Translations under genes and position numbers: made by a program
Shown: piece by piece, positions 1 to 8,026 of the stretch
Layout: the number at the start of each line of letters is the position of its first letter
How positions within the stretch are numbered: the first letter of the stretch is position 1
DNA from: Umezawaea endophytica
GTDB lineage: Bacteria; Actinomycetota; Actinomycetes; Mycobacteriales; Pseudonocardiaceae
Reading direction: 5' to 3'
Length of the DNA: 64,000 nucleotides
Assembly (NCBI RefSeq): GCF_025061645.1
Contig: NZ_JANYMP010000027.1
Coordinates: forward strand, 45,565 to 109,564
Notes under the pieces: generated by a model
The model's input: the letters and a program-made list of their open reading frames with translations, nothing else
What the model was told of the DNA's origin: nothing
Databases searched by the model: none

Positions 1-28
1 CCCCCCCCCCCCCCCCCCCCCCCCCCCC
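1..28. other. 28-base poly-C run at window edge
   Basis: The window opens with 28 uninterrupted C residues before ordinary mixed sequence begins. No coding frame or stem-loop uses it. A homopolymer this long is very unusual in a bacterial chromosome, and its position exactly at the sequence end suggests a sequencing or assembly artefact such as a contig end or homopolymer tail. A genuine C tract cannot be excluded from sequence alone. Confidence 0.6.
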
Positions 29-54
29 GGCCGTGCTCAGCGCGTGTTACGAGC

Positions 55-684
55 TCACTCGACGAAGAAGGCCAACGCCTCTATCCGCCTGTCCTGCCCC
101 GTGGTTCCCGCCGCGTTGTAATCGCCGTCGACCCCGCAGTACCAGCCTTGCCAGCCGACATCCTGCACGTAGGCGTTCCCGCAGATCATCCCCGTCTGCA
201 CGCCGTAGGCCACCGCTTCCAGCCGCAGACCCTGCCCGGTGGTGCCGACCGTCGCGCCGTCACCAGCGGCCGCACAGGCCCAATCCTGCCAACCGATCGC
301 CTGCACGTGCCCCATGACGCAGAAATTGGTCCCATCAACCCACAGCGACAAGGCTTCCATCTGAAGCCCCTCCCCCGCCAAGCCGACCACCACGACCTCG
401 CCCGCTTGGACGCACTGCCCTTGCAGCCAACCGTGATTCTGCATGTGCGCCTGGGCGCAGACACCCGTCGGCGCGGCCAGCAGGCCGGCCTGAGAGTTCG
501 CGGGGCCCGCCATGGCCCGTGCTCCGGGCACCACTAATGACGATCCGGTCACCGCCGCGTCCGGGGGCGCGGGTGGGGCCGGCGTGGAATCGGCGGACGC
601 CGGACTGATCACGATCGAGGTCAACGCGACAGCCGCCGTGACGACTACGAGCAATCGGCTGAATACTGAGGTTCCTTGCACCAT
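55..684 (-). CDS. Secreted protein with three ChW repeats
   Basis: Encodes 209 residues. Residues 1-31 form a signal peptide (hydrophobic core LLVVVTAAVALTSIVI, cleavage after ASA), followed by a Pro/Ala-rich linker to about residue 70. The rest is three copies of the ChW repeat (clostridial hydrophobic repeat with conserved W, family PF07538), starting near residues 75, 121 and 167. Repeat signatures are HVQxIGWQ and GTTGQxxRLEAL. Each repeat carries two cysteines at an exact 46-residue period (76/91, 122/137, 168/183), which suggests one internal disulfide per repeat outside the cell. ChW repeats are best known from clostridial surface proteins. The role here is unknown; carbohydrate or surface binding is an inference. 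There is no enzymatic domain and no obvious partner gene. Confidence 0.85.
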   Translation of the reverse strand: MVQGTSVFSRLLVVVTAAVALTSIVISPASADSTPAPPAPPDAAVTGSSLVVPGARAMAGPANSQAGLLAAPTGVCAQAHMQNHGWLQGQCVQAGEVVVVGLAGEGLQMEALSLWVDGTNFCVMGHVQAIGWQDWACAAAGDGATVGTTGQGLRLEAVAYGVQTGMICGNAYVQDVGWQGWYCGVDGDYNAAGTTGQDRRIEALAFFVE

Positions 685-931
685 GAAGTGGCCACCTTGT
701 CCGTGCTAGATGTTGGGAACAAACGGAGTTCGCCCACCCGCGAGAGCACCGCGGTCGGGATGTGTTGTCCCACAGCGGGTTCGAGGGGACGACTGCCGTG
801 CCTCCAGCAAACCGGCCATCACCGCGCTGGAGAAGGCAGAACCGAAAAGAAACGGGTCCCGTCCGGTTTCTGCCGGTCAGACGGCCACGGACCGTCTCGA
901 TAGGCCCGACTCGCGATCGTCTGCAAGGGTT

Positions 932-1588
932 TCAGGGCCGCACTCGTCTGGTCTCGTAGGCCCAGATGGCGATCTGGACGCGGTTGCGGGCCCCGATCTT
1001 GGTCATCAGGCTCGCGAGGTGGAACTTCACGGTGCTGAGGCTGATGTGGAGTTCTTCCGCGATCTCGGCGTTGGTCCGACCCCGTGCGACGGTCAGTGCG
1101 ACCTCTTCCTCCCGGTCGGTCAACGTGACGTGCGGTCGTGCTCGCTTCGAGGAGGTCGCCGAGTCGGCGAAGCCCGCGAGCAGGCGGGCGGTGACGCTGG
1201 GGGCGATGAGGGCGTCTCCTTCGGCCGCGGCGTGGATGGCTTGGACCAACAAGGCTGGTCCGGCGTCCTTGAGCAGGAAACCCTTGGCGCCCGCTTTCAG
1301 GGCGCCGCTGACGTGTTCGTCGGTGTCGAAGGTGGTGATGACGACGACGGCCATCGGGTCCTCGACGTCGGGTCCCGCGAGCAGGCGGGTCGCCTCGACG
1401 CCGTCCAGGCGTGGCATCCGGATGTCGAACAGGCACACGTCGGGCCGCAGGCGACGGGCGAGCGCGACGGCCTCGTGGCCGTCGGCGGCTTGGCCGATCA
1501 CGTCGATGTCGGGTTGGCCGTCGATGATCGTGGTCAGACCTGCCCGGACGATGTCCTGATCGTCGGCGATGATGACGCGGATGGTCAT
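932..1588 (-). CDS. NarL/FixJ-type response regulator
   Basis: The 218-residue protein has an N-terminal receiver domain (acidic pocket D9/D10, phospho-acceptor D55 in FDIRMP, conserved K near residue 105) and a C-terminal LuxR-type helix-turn-helix at about 150-205 (LTDREEEV, NAEIAEELHISLSTVKFH). It should bind DNA after phosphorylation by the sensor kinase encoded immediately upstream. Its ATG overlaps the end of the kinase gene by 4 bases, so the pair is translationally coupled. The stop lies 247 bases from the start of the ChW-repeat gene. The regulon is unknown; the divergent DUF6326 gene is the nearest candidate. Confidence 0.93.
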   Translation of the reverse strand: MTIRVIIADDQDIVRAGLTTIIDGQPDIDVIGQAADGHEAVALARRLRPDVCLFDIRMPRLDGVEATRLLAGPDVEDPMAVVVITTFDTDEHVSGALKAGAKGFLLKDAGPALLVQAIHAAAEGDALIAPSVTARLLAGFADSATSSKRARPHVTLTDREEEVALTVARGRTNAEIAEELHISLSTVKFHLASLMTKIGARNRVQIAIWAYETRRVRP

Positions 1589-2817
1589 GGGAGGGCCTCT
1601 CGCGTCGGGATCACCGCGTGGACCGTCCAGCCGTGGTCGGGGCTTGGGCCCGCTTCGAGGGTTCCTCCGAGGAGCGTCACGCGCTCAGCCATGCCCACGA
1701 GCCCGTAGCCCGGCACACGGGAGTTGGACGGGCCGCGCTCACCGTCGTCGCTGACGCTCAGCCGCACGGAGTCGGTACCGCCGTCCACGAGGACGTGAAC
1801 CCTGGTCGCGTGCCGTGCGTGGCGCTTCGCGTTGGTGATCGACTCCTGGGCGACCCGGTACAGCGCCGCCTCGACCGCGGGTCGCAGGTCGTCGAGATCG
1901 CCGCGCCGCTCGACGTAGATCCGCGGCCTCTGGTCGCCCGCCGCGGCCAGGCCCTCGATGTCGGCCACGCCGCGCTGGGCGAACACCTCCGGCGTGCCGC
2001 CGCCCCGGCGCAAAGACCCGACCATGGAGCGCATCTCGGCCAGGGTGCGCGACGCCTCCCCCTCGATGACCTCCAGAGCCTTGGCCGCCCCGTCCAGGTC
2101 GTGTGAACCGGCCAGGAATCGGCCCGCCTGCGCCTGGATGGCGATGGCGGACACGTGGTGAGCGACGGTGTCGTGCAACTCGCGGGCCAGCATTTCCCGC
2201 TCGTGGAACCGGACCCGCTCGACTCGCTGGACGCGGACGATGTGCCGGTAGCGGACCAGGACGCCGAGCGCGGCGGGGAACAGCAGCACGACCAGGCCAC
2301 CGCCTGCGTCAACGACGCCGGGGAAGTCGGTCACCACGGCGACGAGCCACTCCAGCAGCACGATCGCCAACCCGGTCGCCGCCTGCCCGCTGGTTCCCCA
2401 CCGGAACAGCGAGTACACGAGAACCACGGCGAACGTGCTCGCGTACAGGGAGAAGTGCTCGCCTGCGACGAAGACCGCGGCCAGGTCGACCACCATCAAC
2501 CCGCCGAACCCGACCCCCACGGCGGCGAGCGGCCGAACTCGCCGCCACAGCATCGTGAGCGCCAACGTCACACCGAGCACGACGCAGACGGGACGCCACA
2601 CCACGTCGTCGCGAACGACGACCTCCGCCACCGCCGTTCCCGCCACCCCCGCGACGAGCAACCAGTCGCGCCACACGCGAACCGGTGGACTCCCACCGTC
2701 AGGCTCACCGGGCGTTCTCCTCACCAGCCACAGAGTAGGGACTCGGACGAGTCGGCGGATCCACCGAAGAGGCAGGTCCGGCCCTGGCCGATCGGTCAGG
2801 GCAACGCTGACCGTCAT
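1585..2817 (-). CDS. Membrane sensor histidine kinase (HisKA_3)
   Basis: I take the ATG that gives 410 residues (MTVSVALTD...). A longer reading back to 2913 would run into the divergent gene's leader and lacks a credible start. After a short cytoplasmic stretch there are several membrane segments (about 50-195). Then comes a HisKA_3 dimerisation domain with the phospho-accepting His215 in ARELHDTVAHH, and a HATPase_c domain at the C-terminus (GYGLVGMAERV, GWTVHAVIP). This is the NarX/DesK class, which senses through its membrane domain and phosphorylates a NarL-type regulator, here the adjacent downstream gene. The stimulus is unknown. Confidence 0.92.
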   Translation of the reverse strand: MTVSVALTDRPGPDLPLRWIRRLVRVPTLWLVRRTPGEPDGGSPPVRVWRDWLLVAGVAGTAVAEVVVRDDVVWRPVCVVLGVTLALTMLWRRVRPLAAVGVGFGGLMVVDLAAVFVAGEHFSLYASTFAVVLVYSLFRWGTSGQAATGLAIVLLEWLVAVVTDFPGVVDAGGGLVVLLFPAALGVLVRYRHIVRVQRVERVRFHEREMLARELHDTVAHHVSAIAIQAQAGRFLAGSHDLDGAAKALEVIEGEASRTLAEMRSMVGSLRRGGGTPEVFAQRGVADIEGLAAAGDQRPRIYVERRGDLDDLRPAVEAALYRVAQESITNAKRHARHATRVHVLVDGGTDSVRLSVSDDGERGPSNSRVPGYGLVGMAERVTLLGGTLEAGPSPDHGWTVHAVIPTREALP

Positions 2818-2887
2818 CCCGGTGTGCCTCGGAACCGACGTGGTGACACTGGACGTCCTCGGCCCGACCAGAGGAGCACATCCCGTG

Positions 2888-3325
2888 ATGAAGCCAAAGC
2901 AATACCGGGACACCCCGGTCGACGTGAAGCTCGTGCTCTGCGCCCTGTGGGTCGCGGTGCTCTTCGTGTTCGCCTACGTCGACATCTTCGGGTTCTACCG
3001 CGCCGACGTCCTCGACGCCGCGCTCGACGGCAGGATGGCGAACACGGCGTTCACGGTCGACCAGGTGTTCCTGACCTCCACCCTGATCTACCTCCTGCCG
3101 CCGATCCTGATGGTGGTCCTGACGCTCCTCCTCGCACCACGGGTCAGCCGAACCGCCAACACCGTCGTCAGCGTCCTCTACCTGATCACCATCATCGTGT
3201 CGTGCGTTGGCGAGACGTGGGTCTACTACCTCCTCGGCAGCCTCGTCGAAGTGGTGCTCCTCGTCGTCATCGCCAGCACCGCCTGGAAATGGCCGCCACC
3301 GACGGTCGTACGCACGCTGCCGTGA
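2888..3325 (+). CDS. DUF6326 family membrane protein
   Basis: The 145-residue protein starts MKPKQYRDTPVDVK. It has four hydrophobic segments (roughly residues 14-36, 57-82, 88-105 and 112-133) and a short cytoplasmic tail. The pattern, including AYVDIFGFYR after the first helix, matches the actinobacterial and proteobacterial family DUF6326, whose function is unknown. The ATG is preceded by an AGAGGAG ribosome-binding site 10-12 bases upstream. It diverges from the kinase/response-regulator pair with about 70 bases between start codons, so that two-component system may control it, but I see no clear operator. Confidence 0.85.
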   Translation: MKPKQYRDTPVDVKLVLCALWVAVLFVFAYVDIFGFYRADVLDAALDGRMANTAFTVDQVFLTSTLIYLLPPILMVVLTLLLAPRVSRTANTVVSVLYLITIIVSCVGETWVYYLLGSLVEVVLLVVIASTAWKWPPPTVVRTLP

Positions 3326-3349
3326 CCGCACCTTCATGCCGGTTGCCGA

Positions 3350-3949
3350 TCACTCCTCGGACCCTTCCGACGGTGAGCGACGTTCTTGGGTGTGGGCCTT
3401 GTGGCCGTCCTGGGTGAGGATCGTGAGGATCTCCACGGGCCGCTTCCCGTGCGCGCCGATGGCGTGGGGGATCATCGTGGAGAACTCGGCGGCGTCTCCC
3501 GCACGGACCAGGATGAGCCGGTTGCCCAGTCGGAGTTCCGCGGTGCCGGAGAGCACCGTGAACCAGTCGCGGCCGGGGTGCACGCCCGCCTCCTCCAAGG
3601 ACGGCGCCGGAGTGGTGATGCGCATCTTGGCGACCGTGAGGTCGTTCGGGGTGCGTTCTCGCGCGAGGGTCCAGATCGTCATGCCCCGGTGTTCGTCGCG
3701 GTGGGGGCGGATCACGACGTCCTCGTCGTCGGGTGATTCGACGAGTTGGTCGATGGTCGTGTCGAGAGCCTTGGCGATCGGGATCAACTGGTCGAGCGCG
3801 ATGCGCCTGCCGCCGGTCTCGATGCGGCTCAGGTTCGACGGGCTCAGGTAGCTGCGTTCCGCCAGCACGTCGAGTGACCAGCCACGCGCCAGGCGAAGGG
3901 CCCTGATCCGCTGCCTGACCAGATGGTCCACATCCAGTTCTTGCTTCAT
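3350..3949 (-). CDS. XRE-family regulator with C-terminal cupin
   Basis: The 199-residue protein starting MKQELDVDHLV has a helix-turn-helix of the Cro/C1 type at about residues 8-62 (LARGWSLDVLAERSYLSPSNL, SRIETGGRR) and a cupin beta-barrel at about 115-180 (HPGRDWFTVLSGTAELRLG, AGDAAEFSTMIPHAIG). This fusion is a standard small-molecule-responsive repressor architecture. It is transcribed away from the MFS transporter gene. The shared 91-base gap holds a direct repeat and a short palindrome that overlap this start codon, consistent with autoregulation plus control of the exporter. The ligand is unknown. Confidence 0.92.
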   Translation of the reverse strand: MKQELDVDHLVRQRIRALRLARGWSLDVLAERSYLSPSNLSRIETGGRRIALDQLIPIAKALDTTIDQLVESPDDEDVVIRPHRDEHRGMTIWTLARERTPNDLTVAKMRITTPAPSLEEAGVHPGRDWFTVLSGTAELRLGNRLILVRAGDAAEFSTMIPHAIGAHGKRPVEILTILTQDGHKAHTQERRSPSEGSEE

Positions 3950-3977
3950 GGACAAGACTGTATGTCTTCGGGACAAG
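3950..3977. promoter_or_regulatory. Putative operator of the XRE-cupin regulator
   Basis: Two copies of GGACAAG lie 21 bases apart (two helical turns) at 3950-3956 and 3971-3977. Between them is the inverted repeat AAGAC-TGTAT-GTCTT (3954-3968). The element abuts the regulator's own start codon and lies 64-91 bases upstream of the MFS start. Assignment to the XRE-cupin protein is inference from position. Confidence 0.5.
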
Positions 3978-4040
3978 GCGAATCTACAGTCGTGGCATGG
4001 CTTCTTCACCCGGTCCGCTGCCCGCCTCGAAAGGATCCGC

Positions 4041-5486
4041 ATGACCCGCGCTCTCCCGAGTACCGGCCCGATCGGTGTCGGCGCACTCGACCCGAAGCGG
4101 TGGTGGCTGCTGACAGCGCTCGCACTGGCGCAGTTGATGATCTCCCTCGACACCACCGTCATCACCATCGCGCTTCCGTCCGTGCAGGCCGACCTCGGCT
4201 TCGCCGACGGTGCCCGGCAGTGGATCGTCACCGGCTACGCGCTCGCGTTCGGCAGCCTGCTGCTGCTCAGCGGGCGCCTGGCCGACCGGTGGGGCCGCAA
4301 ACGCCTGCTCGTGATCGGGTTGACCGGCTTCGCCATCACGTCGGCCCTCGGTGGCGCCGCGCCCACGGTCGCGGTCCTCGTCGGCGCCCGTGTCGGCCAA
4401 GGGCTGTTCGCCGCCCTGCTGGCCCCTGCCGCCCTGGCGCTCGTGTCCACCACCTTCACCGACCCGGCGCAACGAGGCCGCGCGTTCGGGGTGTTCGGTT
4501 CCGTGTCCATGATCGGTACGACCGCAGGTCTGCTCCTCGGGGGAACGCTCACCCAGACGTTGTCGTGGCGGTGGACCATGTTCATCACCGTCGTGATCGC
4601 GATCCCCGCCATCGTCGGAGCGGTCGTCCTCGCACCGAGAGCGGAACCGCGGCGCGGGCAACGCCTGGACCTGATCGGCGCCATCACCGTCACCCTCGGT
4701 CTGTTCAGCCTGGTGTTCGGGACGTCCAACGCCGAGACCGCCGGATGGGCAGCGCCCGTCACGGTCGTCGCGCTCGTCATCGCGGCGGTCCTGCTCGTGA
4801 CCTTCGTCGTGGCGCAAACGCGGGTCCCGGTACCGCTGCTGCCGCTTCGGATCCTCACGGACCGCGGTCGGGGTGCTGCCCTGATCGCATTGCTACTGTC
4901 CTCGGCCGGCCTGTTCACGACGTTCCTGTTCCTGCCGTACTACCTGCAATCCACCCTCGGCTACGGCCAGATCCGGACCGGGCTGGCCTTCCTGCCCGTG
5001 CCCGCGGCCCTCGTGGTCGCCGCCGCGATCGTCGGACCCGCTGCGAACAAGCGCTTCGGTGCCCGGTTCGTCATCCCGGTGGGCCTCACCGCGGCGGGCA
5101 CGGGTGGGCTCCTGCTCACCCGGCTCGGAGTGCGCAGCGATTACGTCCCGCACCTGCTGCCGAGCCTCGTGCTCATCGGCGCGGGCGTCGGACTCGTGAT
5201 CGCCACCGCCACCGCGTCCGCCACCGCGCGACTGGGCGACAACCTCGCCGGTGCCGCCGCCGCGTCGGTCAACGCCGCGCAACAGGTCGGCGGTTCCATC
5301 GGTGTCGCCGTCCTCAACACGGTCGCCGCGTCGGCGGCAGCCGCCTACGCCACCACGGACCAGGCCGACCACACGTCGGCGGCCGTGCACGGTTACACCA
5401 CGGCGTTCGGCTGGACGGCCGTCGTCTTCCTCACCGGAGCGGTTCTCACCGCGCTCATCTCCCCCTCGGAGGACCGCTCAGCATGA
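4041..5486 (+). CDS. MFS drug exporter, DHA2 (14-TM) type
   Basis: The 481-residue protein is a major facilitator with about 14 predicted membrane helices. It carries family signatures: motif A-like GRLADRWGRKRLLV after TM2, and the helix-5 motif region around GSVSMIGTTAGLLLGGTL, typical of the EmrB/QacA DHA2 drug:proton antiporters. The ATG (MTRALPSTG) follows an AAGGA box; upstream in-frame codons overlap the divergent promoter and are not used. The stop codon overlaps the start of the DUF998 gene by 4 bases, so both are probably co-expressed and repressed by the divergent XRE-cupin protein. The substrate is unknown. Confidence 0.93.
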   Translation: MTRALPSTGPIGVGALDPKRWWLLTALALAQLMISLDTTVITIALPSVQADLGFADGARQWIVTGYALAFGSLLLLSGRLADRWGRKRLLVIGLTGFAITSALGGAAPTVAVLVGARVGQGLFAALLAPAALALVSTTFTDPAQRGRAFGVFGSVSMIGTTAGLLLGGTLTQTLSWRWTMFITVVIAIPAIVGAVVLAPRAEPRRGQRLDLIGAITVTLGLFSLVFGTSNAETAGWAAPVTVVALVIAAVLLVTFVVAQTRVPVPLLPLRILTDRGRGAALIALLLSSAGLFTTFLFLPYYLQSTLGYGQIRTGLAFLPVPAALVVAAAIVGPAANKRFGARFVIPVGLTAAGTGGLLLTRLGVRSDYVPHLLPSLVLIGAGVGLVIATATASATARLGDNLAGAAAASVNAAQQVGGSIGVAVLNTVAASAAAAYATTDQADHTSAAVHGYTTAFGWTAVVFLTGAVLTALISPSEDRSA

Positions 5487-6160
5487 CCACCGCACACCTC
5501 GCGGCACCAGCGACCTGGAGGACCCGCCTCGGCGGTTCCCTGTTCGCCCTCGGCACCGTGCAGTTCTTCGTCGTGCACGTCGTCGTCCAGAACGCCTGGA
5601 ACCACCCCCGCTATAGCTGGTGGGCCAACTACATCAGCGATCTCGGCGCCGTGCGCTGCGCACCCGTGCTCGGCAACGACGTCTGTTCACCCCTGCACGC
5701 CGGGATGAACACCGCTTTCGTCCTGCAAGGCGTGTTCCTGCTCGCCGGGGTGATCCTCACCGCCGATGCCTGGGCCACCAAGGGGAATCGTCGCATCTGG
5801 CAGGGCATGGTCGGGTTGGCGGGCGCTTCGTGGATCACGATCGGCCTCGTGCCCGAAGACGTCAACTTGACCGTCCACTCGGTAGGCGCGCTGCCGATCT
5901 TCATCCTCGGCAACATCGCTCTGGTCGTCGCAGGCTCGTCCGCGTCGACGAGCAACCGCCCGGTGGCCCGTGCGTCGGCGATGGTGCTCGGGGTCATCGG
6001 CCTGGCGGGTTTCGCCCTGACCATCCTCGCGGTCGCGAACCCCGGGGGTGCGATCGGTGTCGGCTTCGCCGAACGCGTCACCGTCTTCCCCCTCCAGATC
6101 TGGGCGCTGGTCGCAGGATTCGGTTTCCTGGTGCGTGCCGGAGATCGACCTTCCCGCTAG
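5483..6160 (+). CDS. DUF998 family membrane protein
   Basis: The 225-residue membrane protein has about six hydrophobic helices and the DUF998 signature (WANYISDLGA in the first loop, SPLHAGMNTAFVLQG, and LVPEDVNLTVHSVGALPIF). Function is unknown for the family. The ATG overlaps the TGA of the upstream MFS exporter (ATGA), indicating translational coupling, so it may assist that transporter. Its TAG stop shares the tetranucleotide CTAG with the stop of the convergent histidine kinase gene. Confidence 0.88.
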   Translation: MTTAHLAAPATWRTRLGGSLFALGTVQFFVVHVVVQNAWNHPRYSWWANYISDLGAVRCAPVLGNDVCSPLHAGMNTAFVLQGVFLLAGVILTADAWATKGNRRIWQGMVGLAGASWITIGLVPEDVNLTVHSVGALPIFILGNIALVVAGSSASTSNRPVARASAMVLGVIGLAGFALTILAVANPGGAIGVGFAERVTVFPLQIWALVAGFGFLVRAGDRPSR

Positions 6161-7239
6161 CCCGCCGGCAGGTCGATCTCCACGCGCAAGCCACCGTCCC
6201 CGCCGGGGCGGGCGTCGACCGTGCCGTGGTGCGCCGCCGTGATGGACCGCACGATCGACAGGCCGAGGCCCGCGCCCTCCCGGTGCGACGTCCGGTCCGC
6301 GACGAGCCTGCGGAACGGCTCGAACAGCGGGGTGACCTGGTGGGCGAGAATTTCCCGGCCGGTGTTGTGCACGGTGAGCCCGTCGGAGGTCACGGTGACC
6401 TCGACCCAGCCGCCTGCGCGGTTGTACTTGATGGCGTTGTGCACCAGGTTGTCGAGCATCCGCTCCAGCAGCAACGGGTCGCCCGGCACGGTCCGTTCCC
6501 GCAGGACCCGGCGCAGCGAGACCTCGTGCTGCGCGGCCAGATCCGTGTAGCGGTCCAGCACGGAGTCGGCGAGTTCGTCCAGGCGCACCGGGATCGCGCC
6601 GGAAACACCCCGATCGCTTTCCGCGAGCACCAGCAAGCCCTCGATCAGCGCCTCGCTGCTTTCGTTGACCAGCAGCAGTTCCCGGCCGAGCCGGTCCACG
6701 CCGGGGTTGTCCTCCTCGGTCACCATCGCCACCTCCACCAGCGTCCGCTGCACGGCGAGCGGCGTGCGCAACTCGTGGGAGGCGTTGGCGGCGAACCGCC
6801 GCTGGCCCTCGTAGCCGAGCGCCACCCGGTCGAGCATGTCGTTGATGGCGAGGGTCAGGTCCCTCAGTTGGTCGGGCGCGCCCGCCGTCGGAACGCGTTG
6901 GCCCAGATTCTGCGGTCCGGTGGAGCTCAAGACGCCCTGAATTCCCTTGAGGGGGCGCAAGGTGACCTCGTTGACGACCGTGCGGATCAACCGGTGGAGC
7001 ACCACCAGCACGATCAGCGGCGCGGCCACGAGCGCCACCATGCCGAGCAGCGCGAAGACCGCGCGCCCGTTCATCAGCGGCTCGTTCCAGCCCTCCCACC
7101 ACCACCGCAGTTCCAAGAACCACCTGCCGAGCCACTGGCCCAGGTCGACGATCGGGCGGAAGAGCACCACACCCAGCGCGAAACTGCCGAGGACGAGCGT
7201 GGCGATCCGGCCCGCCAGCGAAGCGGGCTCGCTGATCAG
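6157..7239 (-). CDS. Sensor histidine kinase (HAMP-HisKA-HATPase)
   Basis: The protein has two membrane helices near the N-terminus ([16 protein letters not shown] and [20 protein letters not shown]), a HAMP-like linker, and a HisKA domain with the phosphorylated His in [12 protein letters not shown]. The HATPase_c domain has its N box in [10 protein letters not shown] and G box in [11 protein letters not shown]. It is about 360 residues. The start is uncertain: no ATG, GTG or TTG lies near the end of the response-regulator gene, and the best-placed codon is CTG overlapping the regulator's TGA. An ATG inside the regulator's 3' end or a later GTG are alternatives. It is the partner of the OmpR-type regulator immediately upstream. 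Confidence 0.9.
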   Translation of the reverse strand: MISEPASLAGRIATLVLGSFALGVVLFRPIVDLGQWLGRWFLELRWWWEGWNEPLMNGRAVFALLGMVALVAAPLIVLVVLHRLIRTVVNEVTLRPLKGIQGVLSSTGPQNLGQRVPTAGAPDQLRDLTLAINDMLDRVALGYEGQRRFAANASHELRTPLAVQRTLVEVAMVTEEDNPGVDRLGRELLLVNESSEALIEGLLVLAESDRGVSGAIPVRLDELADSVLDRYTDLAAQHEVSLRRVLRERTVPGDPLLLERMLDNLVHNAIKYNRAGGWVEVTVTSDGLTVHNTGREILAHQVTPLFEPFRRLVADRTSHREGAGLGLSIVRSITAAHHGTVDARPGGDGGLRVEIDLPAG

Positions 7240-7895
7240 TCGCCGAAGCGATATCCCGCGCCCGCGACCGTGTGGATCAGCGGTGGGCTGCCCAGCTTGC
7301 GCCGCAACGTCATCACCGCCACCCGGACCGCGTTCGTGAACGGGTCGGCGTGCTCGTCCCATGCCTTCTCCAGCAGTTGCTCGGTGGTGACCACCGCACC
7401 CTCGGCCCGCATCAGCACGCCGAGGACCGCGAATTCCTTCGGCGCCAGCTTGAGCGGACGGCCGTCCCGGCTGGCGAAGCGCCGCGCGGTGTCGAGCTGC
7501 ACGCCCGCCTGGTCGAGCACGGGTGGCAGCGCGGGCCGCACCCGACGGCCCAGCGCGCCGATCCGCGCCACGAGTTCGGCGAACGCGAACGGCTTGGTGA
7601 GGTAGTCGTCGGCGCCGATGCCCAACCCCTCCACCCGGTCCCGGATGGTCGCGGCGGCCGTCAGCATCAACACCCTGCTGTCGCGCTGTTCGGTCGTGAT
7701 CCGTCGGCACACCTCGTCGCCGTGCACCTCCGGCAGGTCGCGGTCGAGCACGACCACGTCGTAGTCGTGCACCAACGCCTTCTCCAGCGCCGCGTCGCCG
7801 TCGTAGCAGACGTCGACGGACATCCCCAGATGCCGAAGCCCGCGCGCCAAGGTGTCCGCCAGCTTGCGCTCGTCCTCGGCGACCAGAACCCGCAT
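7236..7895 (-). CDS. OmpR/PhoB-type response regulator
   Basis: The 219-residue protein starts MRVLVAEDE, chosen because a GGAGGTGGAG ribosome-binding site sits just upstream; a GTG 18 bases earlier is the alternative. The receiver domain has the acidic pocket (AEDE) and phospho-Asp in [13 protein letters not shown], with a conserved K in LTKPF. The C-terminal winged helix is at about 125-219 ([37 protein letters not shown]). It is coupled to the downstream kinase. It diverges from the GT87 genes, and an 11-base-period direct repeat typical of OmpR-family sites lies between them. Confidence 0.94.
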   Translation of the reverse strand: MRVLVAEDERKLADTLARGLRHLGMSVDVCYDGDAALEKALVHDYDVVVLDRDLPEVHGDEVCRRITTEQRDSRVLMLTAAATIRDRVEGLGIGADDYLTKPFAFAELVARIGALGRRVRPALPPVLDQAGVQLDTARRFASRDGRPLKLAPKEFAVLGVLMRAEGAVVTTEQLLEKAWDEHADPFTNAVRVAVMTLRRKLGSPPLIHTVAGAGYRFGD

Positions 7896-7930
7896 CTCCA
7901 CCTCCGGTCGCACTGTCTACCCGCGTGAGG

Positions 7931-7959
7931 ATAAGCGCAGCATAAGAAATCGACTTATC
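7931..7959. promoter_or_regulatory. Putative OmpR-type direct repeat upstream of first GT87 gene
   Basis: ATAAG occurs at 7931 and 7942, an 11-base period as expected for tandem OmpR/PhoB subunits, followed 23 bases from the first copy by CTTATC, which is the inverse of GATAAG. The same three-part element, with the same spacing, precedes the second GT87 gene. Assignment to the adjacent response regulator is inference. Confidence 0.55.
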
Positions 7960-8026
7960 GGGTGCGCGGTGCCCGACGCGTACTTCTTTCCCTGCCGAAA
8001 ACGGCCGGAAAAGAGGATTTCACGAA

